Source: Paenibacillus sp. FSL H7-0737 (GTDB lineage: Bacteria > Bacillota > Bacilli > Paenibacillales > Paenibacillaceae). From it: a DNA stretch of 64,000 bases. The stretch lies in NCBI RefSeq assembly GCF_000758545.1, contig NZ_CP009279.1:3348001-3412000 (forward strand). The letters are read 5' to 3'. The first letter of the stretch is position 1. Each line of letters begins with the position of its first letter. The notes under the pieces are model-generated. The model made no database searches and was not told the origin of the DNA. It saw nothing but the letters and a program-made list of their open reading frames with translations. Both the position numbers and the translations under genes were made by a program. This document shows, piece by piece, positions 1-8,903 of the stretch.

Positions 1-34
1 TAAATAGTTCATCCAACCTTTGGGATAAAAGAGA

Positions 35-76
35 AGCTGCCTTACAGGAGAACAGGCCTGTACGGTGGCTTTTTTT
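35..76 (+). terminator. Rho-independent terminator of an upstream gene
   Basis: A 14-bp stem (arms 35-48 and 57-70, with two G-U pairs and one mismatch) is followed at once by a run of seven T. The gene it ends lies left of the window. Confidence 0.7.
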
Positions 77-197
77 ATTGCTACAAACAATTTTACATAG
101 TTCAGGATAAGAATCTGATCCAATTGCTAATCTCATTTATTGCAACTTTATCCTCTATTTGGCGTTAAAGAAGAGAGAATACGAAGGGGGAGCCTAT

Positions 198-2135
198 ATG
201 AAAAAGATAAATCTACTAGCCCTTTTAGCAGTCATTTCAGTAATCATTGTTGGATGTTTCAATACAGGGAATAAGGATAAAGTGAATGAAACCCTGATCG
301 ATCTGAGCTCTGTTAATTCCATAACAATCCAGAACGATAGCGGTGAATCCATGACCATAACGGACAATAATTTAATAGAACAATTCAATGAAGCCATACA
401 TACTGCTGAGTATGACAGCGCCAAGCTTGATATTGCAGCACCTGATTATGAAGCTACTGTTGAAATGAAGAATAATGAAAACGAAAAGTTCTCATTCTGG
501 ATTAAGGGCGAGAATAGTGGTCTTTTCACCAAATCAGGACAAAATGGACATTACAAGCTGCCGGAAACAAAAAAAGTAGTTTTACTTGACTTATTTCAAC
601 CCAATGAGCAACAAGTAGAAGCCGATAATCTAAAAATTGACGAGGAAATCAAGCGAATCACAATAGCGAAATCTCTAGCACATGGTTCAGTGAGTGCTAA
701 CATAAAGGCTGAATACATAGATCATGAAAGCATAGAAACTTTCGTCCGAGCCATCCGTACCGCTGTACAAATACCAGGAAATTTAAATACCGCAACGCCT
801 AACTACGATATTGTTCTAATTTCAAATAATAATAAATATGCCTTTCATCTATGGATTAACGAAACAAGCGAGCAAGGCATGTTAATGAATGTGAACGAAA
901 CAAGCACAGGCTACACACTTACTAAGGAATCAACTATCGAGTTAAAAAAGCTTATATTCTTGGAAGCAAACTTTAAGGGGCTGGAGTTTAATGCAGTACG
1001 GAGCTCAAATGGAGAACTGGTGGCTAAACCAATTGGCATAACCGAAAATAACTATCTATTAAACGGTGGGGCAGTGGTTGAATTACAAGGAATCTTATAT
1101 CATACCATTCATTTTTTCTATGGCGACCATAATGCAGTTAACGCTTTACTAGCCCATGATCCTGCTACGGATGAGGTGATGGTGAAATGGAGCGATGAGC
1201 TGATCGATACCGATAACCGTTGGAACAATGCATTTATGAACAACTATAATATGCTAATCAAGTTGGACGAGGATCATCTATTATTTCTGGAATCGGATCT
1301 GACGAAAGAAGCTGGGAAATATCATTTGTCCTCTTATAATGTTGTTACAGGAGATATTGAACGACTTCGGGAAGACTTTTGGCCGCTTTCTGATGATTCT
1401 GACTACATCTATAAATTCCAGTGGAATGCGGATGAACAAATATTATTTATGCAAAGTTACCTCGGCAATGTATGGTTGTTTGATCTGAGGAAAGGAAAGG
1501 ACGATGTGCATCTTCTAAAATATCCGGTAATCCCTCACTCGACGACCGGTGCGCCATCCCTGTTTCTTTCACCAACCTTTAAGAGATTTGTACATGATGA
1601 TGAGAGCGGCCAATTAACCTTTTACGATAATAAAGGAGCTTCGCTACGCACTGTAGCTTTACCACAAGAGCAATATGTACCTTCTGAGAAAATAAAGTGG
1701 AACCCGGCGGGCACGATTGCCTGGATGGATACAGCAGAGATGAACCAAAACCGAATCCATGATATCGATATCGATTATTTGAAAATCGCTCCCCAAAAAA
1801 TTGATTTTTATAATCAGGATGGGCTTCCCATCGGCTCCATTAAGACTGAAAGCGACCAAGAAGATGCAGCGGTTGAAGTTGTAGGATGGATGGACGCTAA
1901 TGTAGCTGTGATAAAATCCTATTCCGTAGAACTTTTGTACAAGGATACTATAGGGCTGAAGGTTAAGAATGTTTCTTATTATCTCTATGATGTAAAGAAG
2001 AAGCAGAAGGGGGCTAGCTTTTCGTCCATCCCCGCCAAAGCAACTGTAATTTTAGATCATCGCCTGGATGATGCTGATAATGAAGGCAATATCACTGTGA
2101 GTTTTAAAGAAATTACCTATAAAAAAGGAAATTAA
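198..2135 (+). CDS. Putative lipoprotein of unknown function with duplicated N-terminal domain
   Basis: 645 residues. The ATG at 198 is preferred over the upstream TTG at 159 because GAAGGGGGA lies just before it and it gives a clean lipoprotein signal ending IVGC with Cys20 as lipidation site. After the signal come two similar segments (about residues 37-130 and 150-255). Each runs from a VxxITI/IKRITI-type strand through an acidic helix to an xDY/NYD strand and a FxFWI/FHLWI strand, so this looks like an internal duplication. The remaining 380 residues are rich in strands with WN and DxxxG-type turns, compatible with a beta-propeller-like domain. It probably sits on the outer face of the membrane. 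The gene stands alone between two terminators. I do not recognise a family with a known function. Confidence 0.75.
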   Translation: MKKINLLALLAVISVIIVGCFNTGNKDKVNETLIDLSSVNSITIQNDSGESMTITDNNLIEQFNEAIHTAEYDSAKLDIAAPDYEATVEMKNNENEKFSFWIKGENSGLFTKSGQNGHYKLPETKKVVLLDLFQPNEQQVEADNLKIDEEIKRITIAKSLAHGSVSANIKAEYIDHESIETFVRAIRTAVQIPGNLNTATPNYDIVLISNNNKYAFHLWINETSEQGMLMNVNETSTGYTLTKESTIELKKLIFLEANFKGLEFNAVRSSNGELVAKPIGITENNYLLNGGAVVELQGILYHTIHFFYGDHNAVNALLAHDPATDEVMVKWSDELIDTDNRWNNAFMNNYNMLIKLDEDHLLFLESDLTKEAGKYHLSSYNVVTGDIERLREDFWPLSDDSDYIYKFQWNADEQILFMQSYLGNVWLFDLRKGKDDVHLLKYPVIPHSTTGAPSLFLSPTFKRFVHDDESGQLTFYDNKGASLRTVALPQEQYVPSEKIKWNPAGTIAWMDTAEMNQNRIHDIDIDYLKIAPQKIDFYNQDGLPIGSIKTESDQEDAAVEVVGWMDANVAVIKSYSVELLYKDTIGLKVKNVSYYLYDVKKKQKGASFSSIPAKATVILDHRLDDADNEGNITVSFKEITYKKGN

Positions 2136-2137
2136 AT

Positions 2138-2204
2138 GAGCCTCGGAAGTTCGCCGCAATGATCACATAAGATCATTGGGAAGCTTCCCGAGGCTTCTTT
2201 TTTT
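2138..2204 (+). terminator. Rho-independent terminator
   Basis: A long interrupted hairpin, with GCCTCGG at the outer left arm and CCGAGGC at the outer right arm plus an inner AATGATC/GATCATT stem, is followed by TTCTTTTTTT. It ends the lipoprotein gene. Confidence 0.8.
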
Positions 2205-2268
2205 AATTTCAAGACAACGGTTAAGAAGACGTTATATTCATCGAGTAAGTCTGTCTCGAATTTTATAT

Positions 2269-2802
2269 TTATCCTGCTGTTGTACGGACTGAGGTTAGTA
2301 GGTCTAGTTGGAAACCCTGTACCAGGGTTTCCCCGTTCATAAGATCGGTCTCATACGCCCGTTTGAAGCCTAAGCGATAGTAGAGCTTGATTGCTGAAGC
2401 CATCATTTCTGAGGTATGCAGATTTAAAGTGGTGGCTCCTAACTCACGAGATCTCCTAGCAGCTTCGTGAATTAGATGGGTTGCAACACCGAGGCCGCGA
2501 GCGGATGGGGATACGGCAAGCAGGCGTAGGATAGGGGAGTGAATGCCTAACTCTGGTTTACCGTAAGCCGTTTCCGAGGAGCTAAACAAGAGTGCGCTAC
2601 CAATGATTTTCTTGTCGATTTCAGCGATGATCCGCATAATCGGGGCATCGCCATGGACAGATTCAAGAAGTGATTTCCGGTACGCTAGCCACAACGGCTC
2701 GGGCATAATTTCCGAGTATTGGTGGTAAGCGTCCAGTATCACTTCAGCGATGGCATCACGGTCATTATTCTCAGCTTCACGGATAATAATCTTTTGTGAC
2801 AT
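2269..2802 (-). CDS. GNAT family N-acetyltransferase
   Basis: 177 residues. The protein has the GNAT fold: an N-terminal REAENNDRDAIAEV strand-helix, then acetyl-CoA binding motif A (about residues 90-120, LLAVSPSARGLGVATHLI, with the R-x-x-G-x-G/A pyrophosphate loop) and a C-terminal LYYRLGFKR segment. It should transfer an acetyl group from acetyl-CoA to an amine; the substrate cannot be told. It is monocistronic and convergent with the lipoprotein gene. AAGGGGA just upstream of the ATG at 2802 supports this start. Confidence 0.85.
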   Translation of the reverse strand: MSQKIIIREAENNDRDAIAEVILDAYHQYSEIMPEPLWLAYRKSLLESVHGDAPIMRIIAEIDKKIIGSALLFSSSETAYGKPELGIHSPILRLLAVSPSARGLGVATHLIHEAARRSRELGATTLNLHTSEMMASAIKLYYRLGFKRAYETDLMNGETLVQGFQLDLLTSVRTTAG

Positions 2803-3048
2803 AATCTCGCGATCCCCTTTCAGTTAATGTATAGTTCATACGAATGAAGTCATTATAAACGATAATTCCGAGTTATATAAGGGGTATTTTATTATTTTGA
2901 TAAATGAATAGAAAAGCTCTATATGAAATAAACATAACAGTCGATTATAAAGGGATTCACTATAGCTTCTGTAGTTTCGAATTTTAAATTATTAATCATT
3001 TATGAATGAAATTTTGTGGAAATCCGATTATTTTACACGGAATTTAAG
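2803..3048. other. A/T-rich intergenic region between divergent genes
   Basis: This stretch separates the GNAT gene (minus strand) from the LysR gene (plus strand). Apart from the promoter annotated at its right end I see no gene, RNA or clear repeat in it. It should contain the GNAT promoter, but no convincing -35/-10 pair stands out. Confidence 0.5.
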
Positions 3049-3077
3049 TTGACAAAAAATAGGGGGGTGCATAAGAT
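3049..3077 (+). promoter_or_regulatory. SigA promoter of the LysR gene
   Basis: TTGACA at 3049-3054, exactly 17 nt, then TAAGAT at 3072-3077. It is a near-consensus vegetative promoter located 89 bp before the start codon. Confidence 0.8.
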
Positions 3078-3087
3078 ATAAACAAAA

Positions 3088-3097
3088 TCTATAGGAA
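3088..3097 (+). promoter_or_regulatory. Candidate operator decamer, copy 1
   Basis: TCTATAGGAA starts 10 nt after the end of the -10 hexamer, so it covers the expected transcription start. The same decamer sits at the same distance from the -10 of the following operon (4132-4141). In B. subtilis the equivalent activator gene ytlI is repressed by CymR, so a CymR-type cysteine-responsive repressor is the natural candidate. The assignment is inference. Confidence 0.45.
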
Positions 3098-3165
3098 AGC
3101 ATCATTCTATTTCATTGTTTTTTCATCGGAATAGTAAAATTAATATTAGTTTAGGGGGAGTAGGG

Positions 3166-4059
3166 ATGAACATTGAAAATATTGAGGCTTTTGTCTACAT
3201 TAACCATTATGGAAGCTTCAATAAAGCGGCCGAAGTCCTATATATCTCTCAGCCGACAGTTACGGCACGGATTCAATCGCTCGAAAGGGAATTGGATTGC
3301 AGAGTGTTTGATCGGTTAGGTAAGCAGATTAGCCTAACGGATAAAGGTAAGCAATTTCTTCCCTATGCCCAGCAGATTCTCCAGATCTATCAGAACGGTA
3401 AATATCAGGTTCAGGCCAAGGGGCTTATTCCAAATGAACTGAGGATCGGCAGTACTGTCTCGGTATCCAATTATTTAATGCCGCATCTGATGCTTCATTT
3501 GAAGCGCAGGTATCCGCATATCACGATCAAGCTGACGACAGCTTCTACGGAAGTATTGATTGATAAGCTGAAATCGAAAGAGCTAGATCTGGCTTTTATC
3601 CGTAAGGTCGTAAATCCAGCCATTCAAGCCTTTCCTTTCTGCGAAGACCCCATTTCGCTGTATGTAGAGAAGGGGCATCGCTTAGCTAAGGCACAACGTA
3701 CATCGCTGGAAGATATTCGCCAGGAGACGTTAGTCTTTTTTGAATGCGGGTCTTTGGATTGGATGCGACTGCATCGTGTATTTGAGAGCATGGAACAGCC
3801 ACCGAAAATTGAATATCAGGTGGATAACCTGGAGACAGCCAAGAAGCTGGTGTTGAAAAAAGCAGGTATCTGTTTCCTTCCGGCACTTAGTGTGCAAGAG
3901 GAAGTAGCAGCTGGGACGTTAGTACGGGTAGATATTGCGGAGACGGAAGGCATCTCCTTACGTACCAGCCTGATTTCACTAAATGGGGAGAACGCTGAAT
4001 TCATAGAAACTCTACTTGAACTCGGGATTGGTAAAACGGGAGATCGACTAATTGTATAG
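3166..4059 (+). CDS. ytlI: LysR family transcriptional activator, YtlI-like
   Basis: 297 residues. Start chosen at ATG 3166 because TTAGGGGGAG precedes it and the protein then begins MNIENIEAF, as LysR proteins do; a longer frame from 3115 has no such support. Residues 1-60 form the winged helix-turn-helix (GSFNKAAEVLYISQPTVTAR as recognition region, then FDRLGKQISLTDKG); the rest is the periplasmic-binding-like effector domain. Position and orientation directly before the acetyltransferase-ABC-monooxygenase operon match B. subtilis ytlI, which activates that operon for growth on sulfur sources such as S-methyl-cysteine. It is likely the pathway-specific activator here too, itself made from a strong promoter under a possible CymR-type site. 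Confidence 0.8.
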   Translation: MNIENIEAFVYINHYGSFNKAAEVLYISQPTVTARIQSLERELDCRVFDRLGKQISLTDKGKQFLPYAQQILQIYQNGKYQVQAKGLIPNELRIGSTVSVSNYLMPHLMLHLKRRYPHITIKLTTASTEVLIDKLKSKELDLAFIRKVVNPAIQAFPFCEDPISLYVEKGHRLAKAQRTSLEDIRQETLVFFECGSLDWMRLHRVFESMEQPPKIEYQVDNLETAKKLVLKKAGICFLPALSVQEEVAAGTLVRVDIAETEGISLRTSLISLNGENAEFIETLLELGIGKTGDRLIV

Positions 4060-4082
4060 ATGTATTAAAAAACTCTATTAGC

Positions 4083-4096
4083 GCATGGACACATGC
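4083..4096 (+). promoter_or_regulatory. Candidate LysR-binding palindrome
   Basis: GCATG-GACA-CATGC is a perfect 5-4-5 palindrome that overlaps the expected -35 position (about 4093-4098) of the following operon. That position has no TTGACA-like sequence. A site here fits activation by the LysR protein encoded next door. Inference from position and symmetry only. Confidence 0.4.
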
Positions 4097-4115
4097 AGTG
4101 ATAAAGTTAATTGCA

Positions 4116-4121
4116 TATAAT
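4116..4121 (+). promoter_or_regulatory. -10 element of the S-alkyl-cysteine salvage operon
   Basis: A perfect TATAAT lies 57 bp before the acetyltransferase start codon, with no recognisable -35 at 17 nt spacing (ATGCAG). This is typical of an activator-dependent promoter. The decamer TCTATAGGAA follows at 4132-4141, 10 nt after the hexamer, as in the ytlI promoter. Confidence 0.65.
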
Positions 4122-4131
4122 GACGACTATT

Positions 4132-4141
4132 TCTATAGGAA
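4132..4141 (+). promoter_or_regulatory. Candidate operator decamer, copy 2
   Basis: Second copy of TCTATAGGAA, with spacing to the -10 hexamer identical to the copy at 3088-3097. It would lie over the transcription start of the operon. Confidence 0.45.
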
Positions 4142-4177
4142 TTATAAATTTAATTTCGGAAGGATGGAGGGCTTGCG

Positions 4178-4693
4178 ATGAGTGAGACATACAGACTGGC
4201 AGAACTGCAAGATGCGGAGATTTTGCTTGAGGTTACATATCGTGCGTATGAGCTGATTCGTGAGCTCGGGCTGCATTGGCCGGCGGCTACAGCTGACTTG
4301 GCACTTATTGAAGACAATATTGCTACGAATGAGTGTTATGTGCTTGAAGTTGATGGAACGATAGTTGCGACGATAACACTTTCAAAAGAAGAAGAGATTA
4401 AGAAGATTAGCCCACTGCCTTTTATTAAATGGTTTGCTGCTCATCCGGATTACAGTAACAGAGGTTATGGTGGAAAGCTTCTAGATTGGGTGGAAGAGCA
4501 CATTATTGCTGGACAATTGGGTTCGGCTGCGGTCACGCTGGCAACGGCGAAGATGCACCCATGGTTAGTTCAAATGTATGAACGCCGGGGGTATGAACGG
4601 TTTCTGGAACTGGATCAGCAGAATGGTGACGGCATTATGTTTCTGATGAAAAAAACACTTATAGATAAACCACAAATCATTCAAAGGGGATAG
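4178..4693 (+). CDS. ytmI: GNAT acetyltransferase, YtmI/SnaA-like (S-alkyl-cysteine N-acetyltransferase)
   Basis: 171 residues. A GNAT protein with acetyl-CoA motif A at about residues 92-112 (AAHPDYSNRGYGGKLLDWVE, carrying N-R-G-Y-G-G) and a late YERRGYERF segment. It is the first gene of the operon after a LysR gene and before an amino-acid ABC importer, the same order as B. subtilis ytmI, whose product N-acetylates S-alkyl-cysteines as the first step of their breakdown. The reaction is assigned from that synteny, not from active-site residues. GGAAGGATGGAGG precedes the ATG. Only 4 nt separate it from the next gene. Confidence 0.75.
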   Translation: MSETYRLAELQDAEILLEVTYRAYELIRELGLHWPAATADLALIEDNIATNECYVLEVDGTIVATITLSKEEEIKKISPLPFIKWFAAHPDYSNRGYGGKLLDWVEEHIIAGQLGSAAVTLATAKMHPWLVQMYERRGYERFLELDQQNGDGIMFLMKKTLIDKPQIIQRG

Positions 4694-4697
4694 AACA

Positions 4698-5549
4698 ATG
4701 AAAAAGTCCATTTCATTAGTAATTGCATCGTTATTGACACTGGCGATAGCAGGTTGCGGAAATAACAGCACGAACAGTAGTCAGAATGGAAATGCAGCCG
4801 AAGCTTCGGCAACGGCAAATAGTTCGACAAAGGTAACTAAGATCATCGTAGGTACGGGTACTGCTTTTCCGAAGGTCTGCTTCATAGATGAGAACGGCAA
4901 GCTTACAGGCTTCGATGTGGAACTGCTCAAAGAAATCGATAAGCAGCTGCCTGAATATGAATTCGAGTTTCAAACCATGGATTTCAGCAATTTACTGCTG
5001 AGTTTGGAAACTAAAAAAATCGACCTGGTTGCCCATGTCATGGAGAAAAATCCGGAGCGGGAGTTGAAATATTCTTTTAACAAAGAAGCCTATGCCCATT
5101 GGAGAAACCGCATCGTAGTGGCGAAGGATAATGACTCGATCCAATCACTGGATGATCTTAAAGGGAAAAAGGTATTAGTCGGTGCGACAAGCGCACAAGC
5201 GCAAATTCTGGAGAACTACAATAAAGAGCACGACAATGCGATTAATATCGTGTATCAGAACGGTGCAGCGAATGATACCGTCGCACAGATTAGTACTGGG
5301 CGTGTGGACGCTACGCTGGCTGCAGATTTTGTCCTGCCGATCATTGATCCGCAGAGTCAGCTAAAAGCTACGGGCGACGAGCTGTCCTCCGCGGACATTC
5401 TCTATGTTTTCCGTAAGGATGATGCCGATTCACAAAAGCTGTCAGATGCGATTGACAGTGCGATTAAAGAGCTGAAGACGGACGGAACACTGGGTAAGCT
5501 GAGCACGGAATGGCTGGGTGCGGATGTTACAGCGGATTCGGTTAAATGA
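4698..5549 (+). CDS. ABC transporter substrate-binding lipoprotein, TcyJ/TcyK-like
   Basis: 283 residues. The signal ends LAIAGC with Cys20 as lipidation site, followed by an Asn/Ser-rich linker. The rest is the family 3 (polar amino acid) binding fold: IVGTGTAFPKVCFIDENGK, LTGFDVELLKEI, then the hinge segments DLKGKKVLVGATSAQ and a C-terminal DGTLGKLSTEWLG. It should capture cystine or S-substituted cysteines at the cell surface for the permeases encoded next. B. subtilis has two such proteins (TcyJ and TcyK) in this operon; here there is one. Confidence 0.85.
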   Translation: MKKSISLVIASLLTLAIAGCGNNSTNSSQNGNAAEASATANSSTKVTKIIVGTGTAFPKVCFIDENGKLTGFDVELLKEIDKQLPEYEFEFQTMDFSNLLLSLETKKIDLVAHVMEKNPERELKYSFNKEAYAHWRNRIVVAKDNDSIQSLDDLKGKKVLVGATSAQAQILENYNKEHDNAINIVYQNGAANDTVAQISTGRVDATLAADFVLPIIDPQSQLKATGDELSSADILYVFRKDDADSQKLSDAIDSAIKELKTDGTLGKLSTEWLGADVTADSVK

Positions 5550-5582
5550 TTGAGCCGGTGAGCACGGGAAGGGAGGGAATAT

Positions 5583-6368
5583 ATGGGCGCACAGTTTGAT
5601 ATCAGTTTTGTATTTTCGTTTTTGCCTAAGTTACTAGGGACTTTAAGCACCACGCTTCTGATTGTCGCCTGTTCTCTACTGACAGGAATTATTGTCGGCT
5701 TTCTCGTAGCTCTGCCAAGACTTTATAAAGTGCCTGTGTTAAAGACCCTCTCCGAAATCTATATTTCTTTTTTTCGGGGAACTCCGATTCTTATCCAGCT
5801 CTTCTTGTTTTATTATGGTCTGCCTGAAATCATGAAGCTGGTCCATGTGGATATGACCCGAACTCCAGTACTTGTCTTTGTTATTCTAACCTACGGTCTG
5901 CATACGGGAGCATACATGTCTGAAATGATTAGGGCTTCAGTGATGGCGGTGGATAAGGGGCAGGTGGAGGCTGCATACGCTGCAGGGATGACGGGGTTTC
6001 AAGCTTTTACACGAATCGTGCTGCCCCAAGCGCTAGGTATAGCAGTTCCTGTATTCTCTAATCTAGTAATTGCACTACTGAAAGATACATCATTAGCTTT
6101 TACCCTCGGGGTGATGGAAATGTCAGGTAAGGCTCAGACGCTTGGCAGCTTAACACAGCATTTTATTGAAACCTATATCGCGCTTGCGCTTATCTATCTG
6201 GTCATCAGCTTTACGATTGAGAAGCTGCTGCTTGTAGCAGAACACCATCTGCTACGGCATGAAAGACGAAATACGCCTGAGAAAAAATTGTTTAAAATCA
6301 ACAAAAGCTGGTCCTACCGACGCATCATTGCAGAACTGGGACCTGGCAAAGGAGGCACCGGATTATGA
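5583..6368 (+). CDS. tcyL: Amino-acid ABC transporter permease, TcyL-like
   Basis: 261 residues with about five hydrophobic segments. The family motif FFRGTPILIQL is followed by the EAA loop EAAYAAGMTGFQAFTRIVLP, which contacts the ATPase. It belongs to the HisMQ-type polar amino acid permeases and should pair with the permease encoded next. Its last four bases (ATGA) overlap the next start, so the two are translationally coupled. Confidence 0.85.
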   Translation: MGAQFDISFVFSFLPKLLGTLSTTLLIVACSLLTGIIVGFLVALPRLYKVPVLKTLSEIYISFFRGTPILIQLFLFYYGLPEIMKLVHVDMTRTPVLVFVILTYGLHTGAYMSEMIRASVMAVDKGQVEAAYAAGMTGFQAFTRIVLPQALGIAVPVFSNLVIALLKDTSLAFTLGVMEMSGKAQTLGSLTQHFIETYIALALIYLVISFTIEKLLLVAEHHLLRHERRNTPEKKLFKINKSWSYRRIIAELGPGKGGTGL

Positions 6369-7075
6369 AACTGGACCCATCGTTTATATGGACTGCTCTG
6401 GTACAAATTCTGAGTGCAATTCCTACGACCTTATATATTACCGTTGTCTCTGTATTGATTGGTTTTGTGATTGGAGTGGCTGTAGCCTTGATCCGGCTAT
6501 ACAGAGTTCCACTGCTGCATCCGCTGGCCGTCGGTTATGTTACGTTCATCCGCGGGACACCGATGCTGACGCATCTGCTGCTTATATATTTTGGGCTTCC
6601 TGTGCTCATTGATGGTCTGGCGGCGCATTTCGGCTGGAGCTTTAGGTCGGTTTCGATTCCGATGATCGGTTTTGCTTATATTTCATTCTCGATTACTGCT
6701 GGAGCTTATATGTCTGAGGTCGTCCGTTCCGGTCTGCTCGCTGTGGATCGTGGTCAGCTAGAAGCGGCCCACTCTATCGGTATGACTACGCCCCAAGCAC
6801 TAAAGCGGATTGTTTTTCCTCAAGCGCTGGCGGCAAGTCTGCCTAATCTTTCGAATTCAGTAATCGGTATGCTGCACGGATCTACCCTTGCTTTTACGGT
6901 TTCGGTGGTGGATATCAATGCTAAGGCACAGATTGTGGCTTCAACGAACTGGAAGTTTTTCGAGGCATATCTGGCGGCAGCACTGATCTTCTGGGCACTA
7001 ACGTTTCTGATCGAACGCGTGACATCGGTCATTGAGAAAAGGATTAATCTGTACAATCGAGGTGGAGTAGCATGA
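6365..7075 (+). CDS. tcyM: Amino-acid ABC transporter permease, TcyM-like
   Basis: 236 residues, the same family as its neighbour: [13 protein letters not shown] and the EAA loop [20 protein letters not shown]. Start ATG 6365 overlaps the preceding stop and has AAGGAGG-like bases (GCAAAGGAGGCACC) before it. It overlaps the ATPase gene by ATGA. Probable second half of a heterodimeric channel for cystine or S-alkyl-cysteine uptake. Confidence 0.85.
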   Translation: MKLDPSFIWTALVQILSAIPTTLYITVVSVLIGFVIGVAVALIRLYRVPLLHPLAVGYVTFIRGTPMLTHLLLIYFGLPVLIDGLAAHFGWSFRSVSIPMIGFAYISFSITAGAYMSEVVRSGLLAVDRGQLEAAHSIGMTTPQALKRIVFPQALAASLPNLSNSVIGMLHGSTLAFTVSVVDINAKAQIVASTNWKFFEAYLAAALIFWALTFLIERVTSVIEKRINLYNRGGVA

Positions 7076-7824
7076 TCAAACTTGCGCAAATTTCGAAGTC
7101 ATTCGGTCGGAATCAGGTGTTAAACAATATAGATTTAACGGTGACGAAGGGAGAGGTTGTCGTCATTCTCGGCCCCAGTGGCTCCGGCAAAACGACTCTC
7201 TTACGTTGCGTGAATTATCTGGAGAAGCCAAGCAGCGGAGAGATCGCCATTGGCGATTTCAAAGTGAACTGCAAACATGCCCGCAAAAAGGAGATTCATC
7301 AGCTTAGGCAAAAAACGGCAATGGTATTTCAGCAGTACAATTTGTTCCGTCATAAAACCGCGCTGGAGAACGTGATGGAAGGCCTGTTAATTGTCAAAAA
7401 GCTTCCGAAGGACGAAGCGAGAAAGCGGAGCATAGCACTGCTTGAAAAGGTTGGTCTTGCCAGCAAGCTGGATGCTTACCCGAGTCAGCTGTCCGGAGGT
7501 CAGCAGCAGCGTGTAGGGATTGCCCGAGCCTTGGCGCTTGAGCCAGAGGTTATATTGTTCGACGAACCAACATCGGCGCTGGACCCTGAGCTAGTGGGTG
7601 AGGTGCTGGCTGTTATCCGAAAAATTGCCAAGGAAGGCATCACAATGATTGTAGTCACCCATGAAATGGGGTTTGCTCGTGATGTGGCGAATCATGTGGT
7701 TTTTATGGACGGAGGCGTCATTGTTGAAGAAGGAACGCCGACTGAGCTGTTTAATCATCCGCGCGAAGAAAGAACGAAGCAGTTCCTGAAGCGAATCACA
7801 CCTGAATTTAACTATTCCATATAG
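7072..7824 (+). CDS. tcyN: Amino-acid ABC transporter ATP-binding protein, TcyN-like
   Basis: 250 residues. Walker [10 protein letters not shown] at residues 34-42, Q-loop in [10 protein letters not shown], signature LSGGQQQR near residue 142, Walker B VILFDEP near 162 and switch His in VVTHEMGFA. It matches the GlnQ/TcyN class of polar amino acid importer ATPases and completes the binding protein-permease-permease-ATPase set. RBS GGTGGAG lies inside the end of the upstream gene. Confidence 0.9.
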   Translation: MIKLAQISKSFGRNQVLNNIDLTVTKGEVVVILGPSGSGKTTLLRCVNYLEKPSSGEIAIGDFKVNCKHARKKEIHQLRQKTAMVFQQYNLFRHKTALENVMEGLLIVKKLPKDEARKRSIALLEKVGLASKLDAYPSQLSGGQQQRVGIARALALEPEVILFDEPTSALDPELVGEVLAVIRKIAKEGITMIVVTHEMGFARDVANHVVFMDGGVIVEEGTPTELFNHPREERTKQFLKRITPEFNYSI

Positions 7825-7835
7825 GAGGAAAAACA

Positions 7836-8852
7836 ATGGCTATTACAATCAGCGTACTTGATCAAAGTCCGATCTATCCGGGAGAAACGCCAGAGGAAGC
7901 ATTCCAGCATACCATTAAGCTGGCACAACAGTCTGAGGAGCTTGGATTTCATCGATTCTGGGTTTCCGAGCATCATGACTCTGAGCAGGTAGCCGGTTCT
8001 TCTCCAGAAGTACTCATCTCACATCTGCTGGCCAAAACAGAGCGCATCCGCATTGGCTCCGGTGGCATCATGCTCCAGCATTACAGTCCGTACAAGGTGG
8101 CGGAGAACTTCAATGTGCTGTCTACACTGGCTCCTGGCCGAGTGGATCTCGGAGTGGGACGCGCTCCCGGTGGACTCCCGCGCAGCACACAAGCGCTTCA
8201 GCAGGAAAGAACCGAATCCCCTAGCTTAACGGACAAAATCATCGAGTTGGAGAAATATGTGCATAACCGGCTCGAAGAAAACCACCCGCTGGCTGGTTTG
8301 AAGGCAGGTCCCCTTCCTGGTATTCCGCCTGAGCTGTATGTGCTTGGCGCGAGTGTAGGCAGTGCAGAGATTGCTGCTGAACTTGGATTACCTTATGTGT
8401 TCTCCCTATTTATTAATAGCGATAAGACAGTAGCGCTAGATGCTATTCGTGCTTACCGAAGCGGTTTTGTTTCTTCACAGGGCAGACAACCGCAAGCAAT
8501 TATCGCTTTAGCACTAGTGGTGGCTGAGACCGAAGAGGAAGCGAAAGAACTGGCGGGCGCACATAAGTTGATTCGGATTCAGCTGGCAAGCGGGAAGAAG
8601 CTAACCGTTGGAACCCGGGAACAGGCGGAGGAGTTTGCCCGCCAGAGCAATGAAGCATACACGATTGAAGAGTTGGAACCAGAGATTACCAAAGGAACAA
8701 AGAACTCTGTACGTGAACAGCTGTTGGCACTTTCAGAGGCATCCGGTGTTGAGGAGTTCATCATAACTACGAATGTGCAGCCTTTTGACAAAAGGTACCG
8801 CTCCTTTGAGCTCCTGAGCGAAGCAATCGCTGAAGTGCCGGCAGAGGCATAA
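7836..8852 (+). CDS. ytmO: Luciferase-like flavin monooxygenase, YtmO/CmoO-like
   Basis: 338 residues. It opens with ITISVLDQSPI, typical of the MsnO8-type LLM subgroup, and continues with FWVSEHHD, IRIGSGGIMLQHYSPYKVAE and GRVDLGVGRAPG, which build the FMNH2-binding TIM barrel. In B. subtilis the orthologue in this operon is one of the FMN-dependent oxygenases proposed to oxidise N-acetyl-S-alkyl-cysteines so that the C-S bond breaks. TAGGAGGAAAAACA precedes the start 11 nt after the ATPase stop. It needs reduced flavin; no reductase lies inside this operon, but one lies at 16839. Confidence 0.8.
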   Translation: MAITISVLDQSPIYPGETPEEAFQHTIKLAQQSEELGFHRFWVSEHHDSEQVAGSSPEVLISHLLAKTERIRIGSGGIMLQHYSPYKVAENFNVLSTLAPGRVDLGVGRAPGGLPRSTQALQQERTESPSLTDKIIELEKYVHNRLEENHPLAGLKAGPLPGIPPELYVLGASVGSAEIAAELGLPYVFSLFINSDKTVALDAIRAYRSGFVSSQGRQPQAIIALALVVAETEEEAKELAGAHKLIRIQLASGKKLTVGTREQAEEFARQSNEAYTIEELEPEITKGTKNSVREQLLALSEASGVEEFIITTNVQPFDKRYRSFELLSEAIAEVPAEA

Positions 8853-8903
8853 GCGGGCGGATCAGGATCACACAACAAATCGTTTAAAGGAGGGTGACTG
8901 TAT

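Noticed and set aside
6259..6612. 117-codon frame across the junction of the two amino-acid permease genes
   Set aside because: It overlaps both permeases in another frame; composition is Cys/Asp-rich and unlike a real protein.
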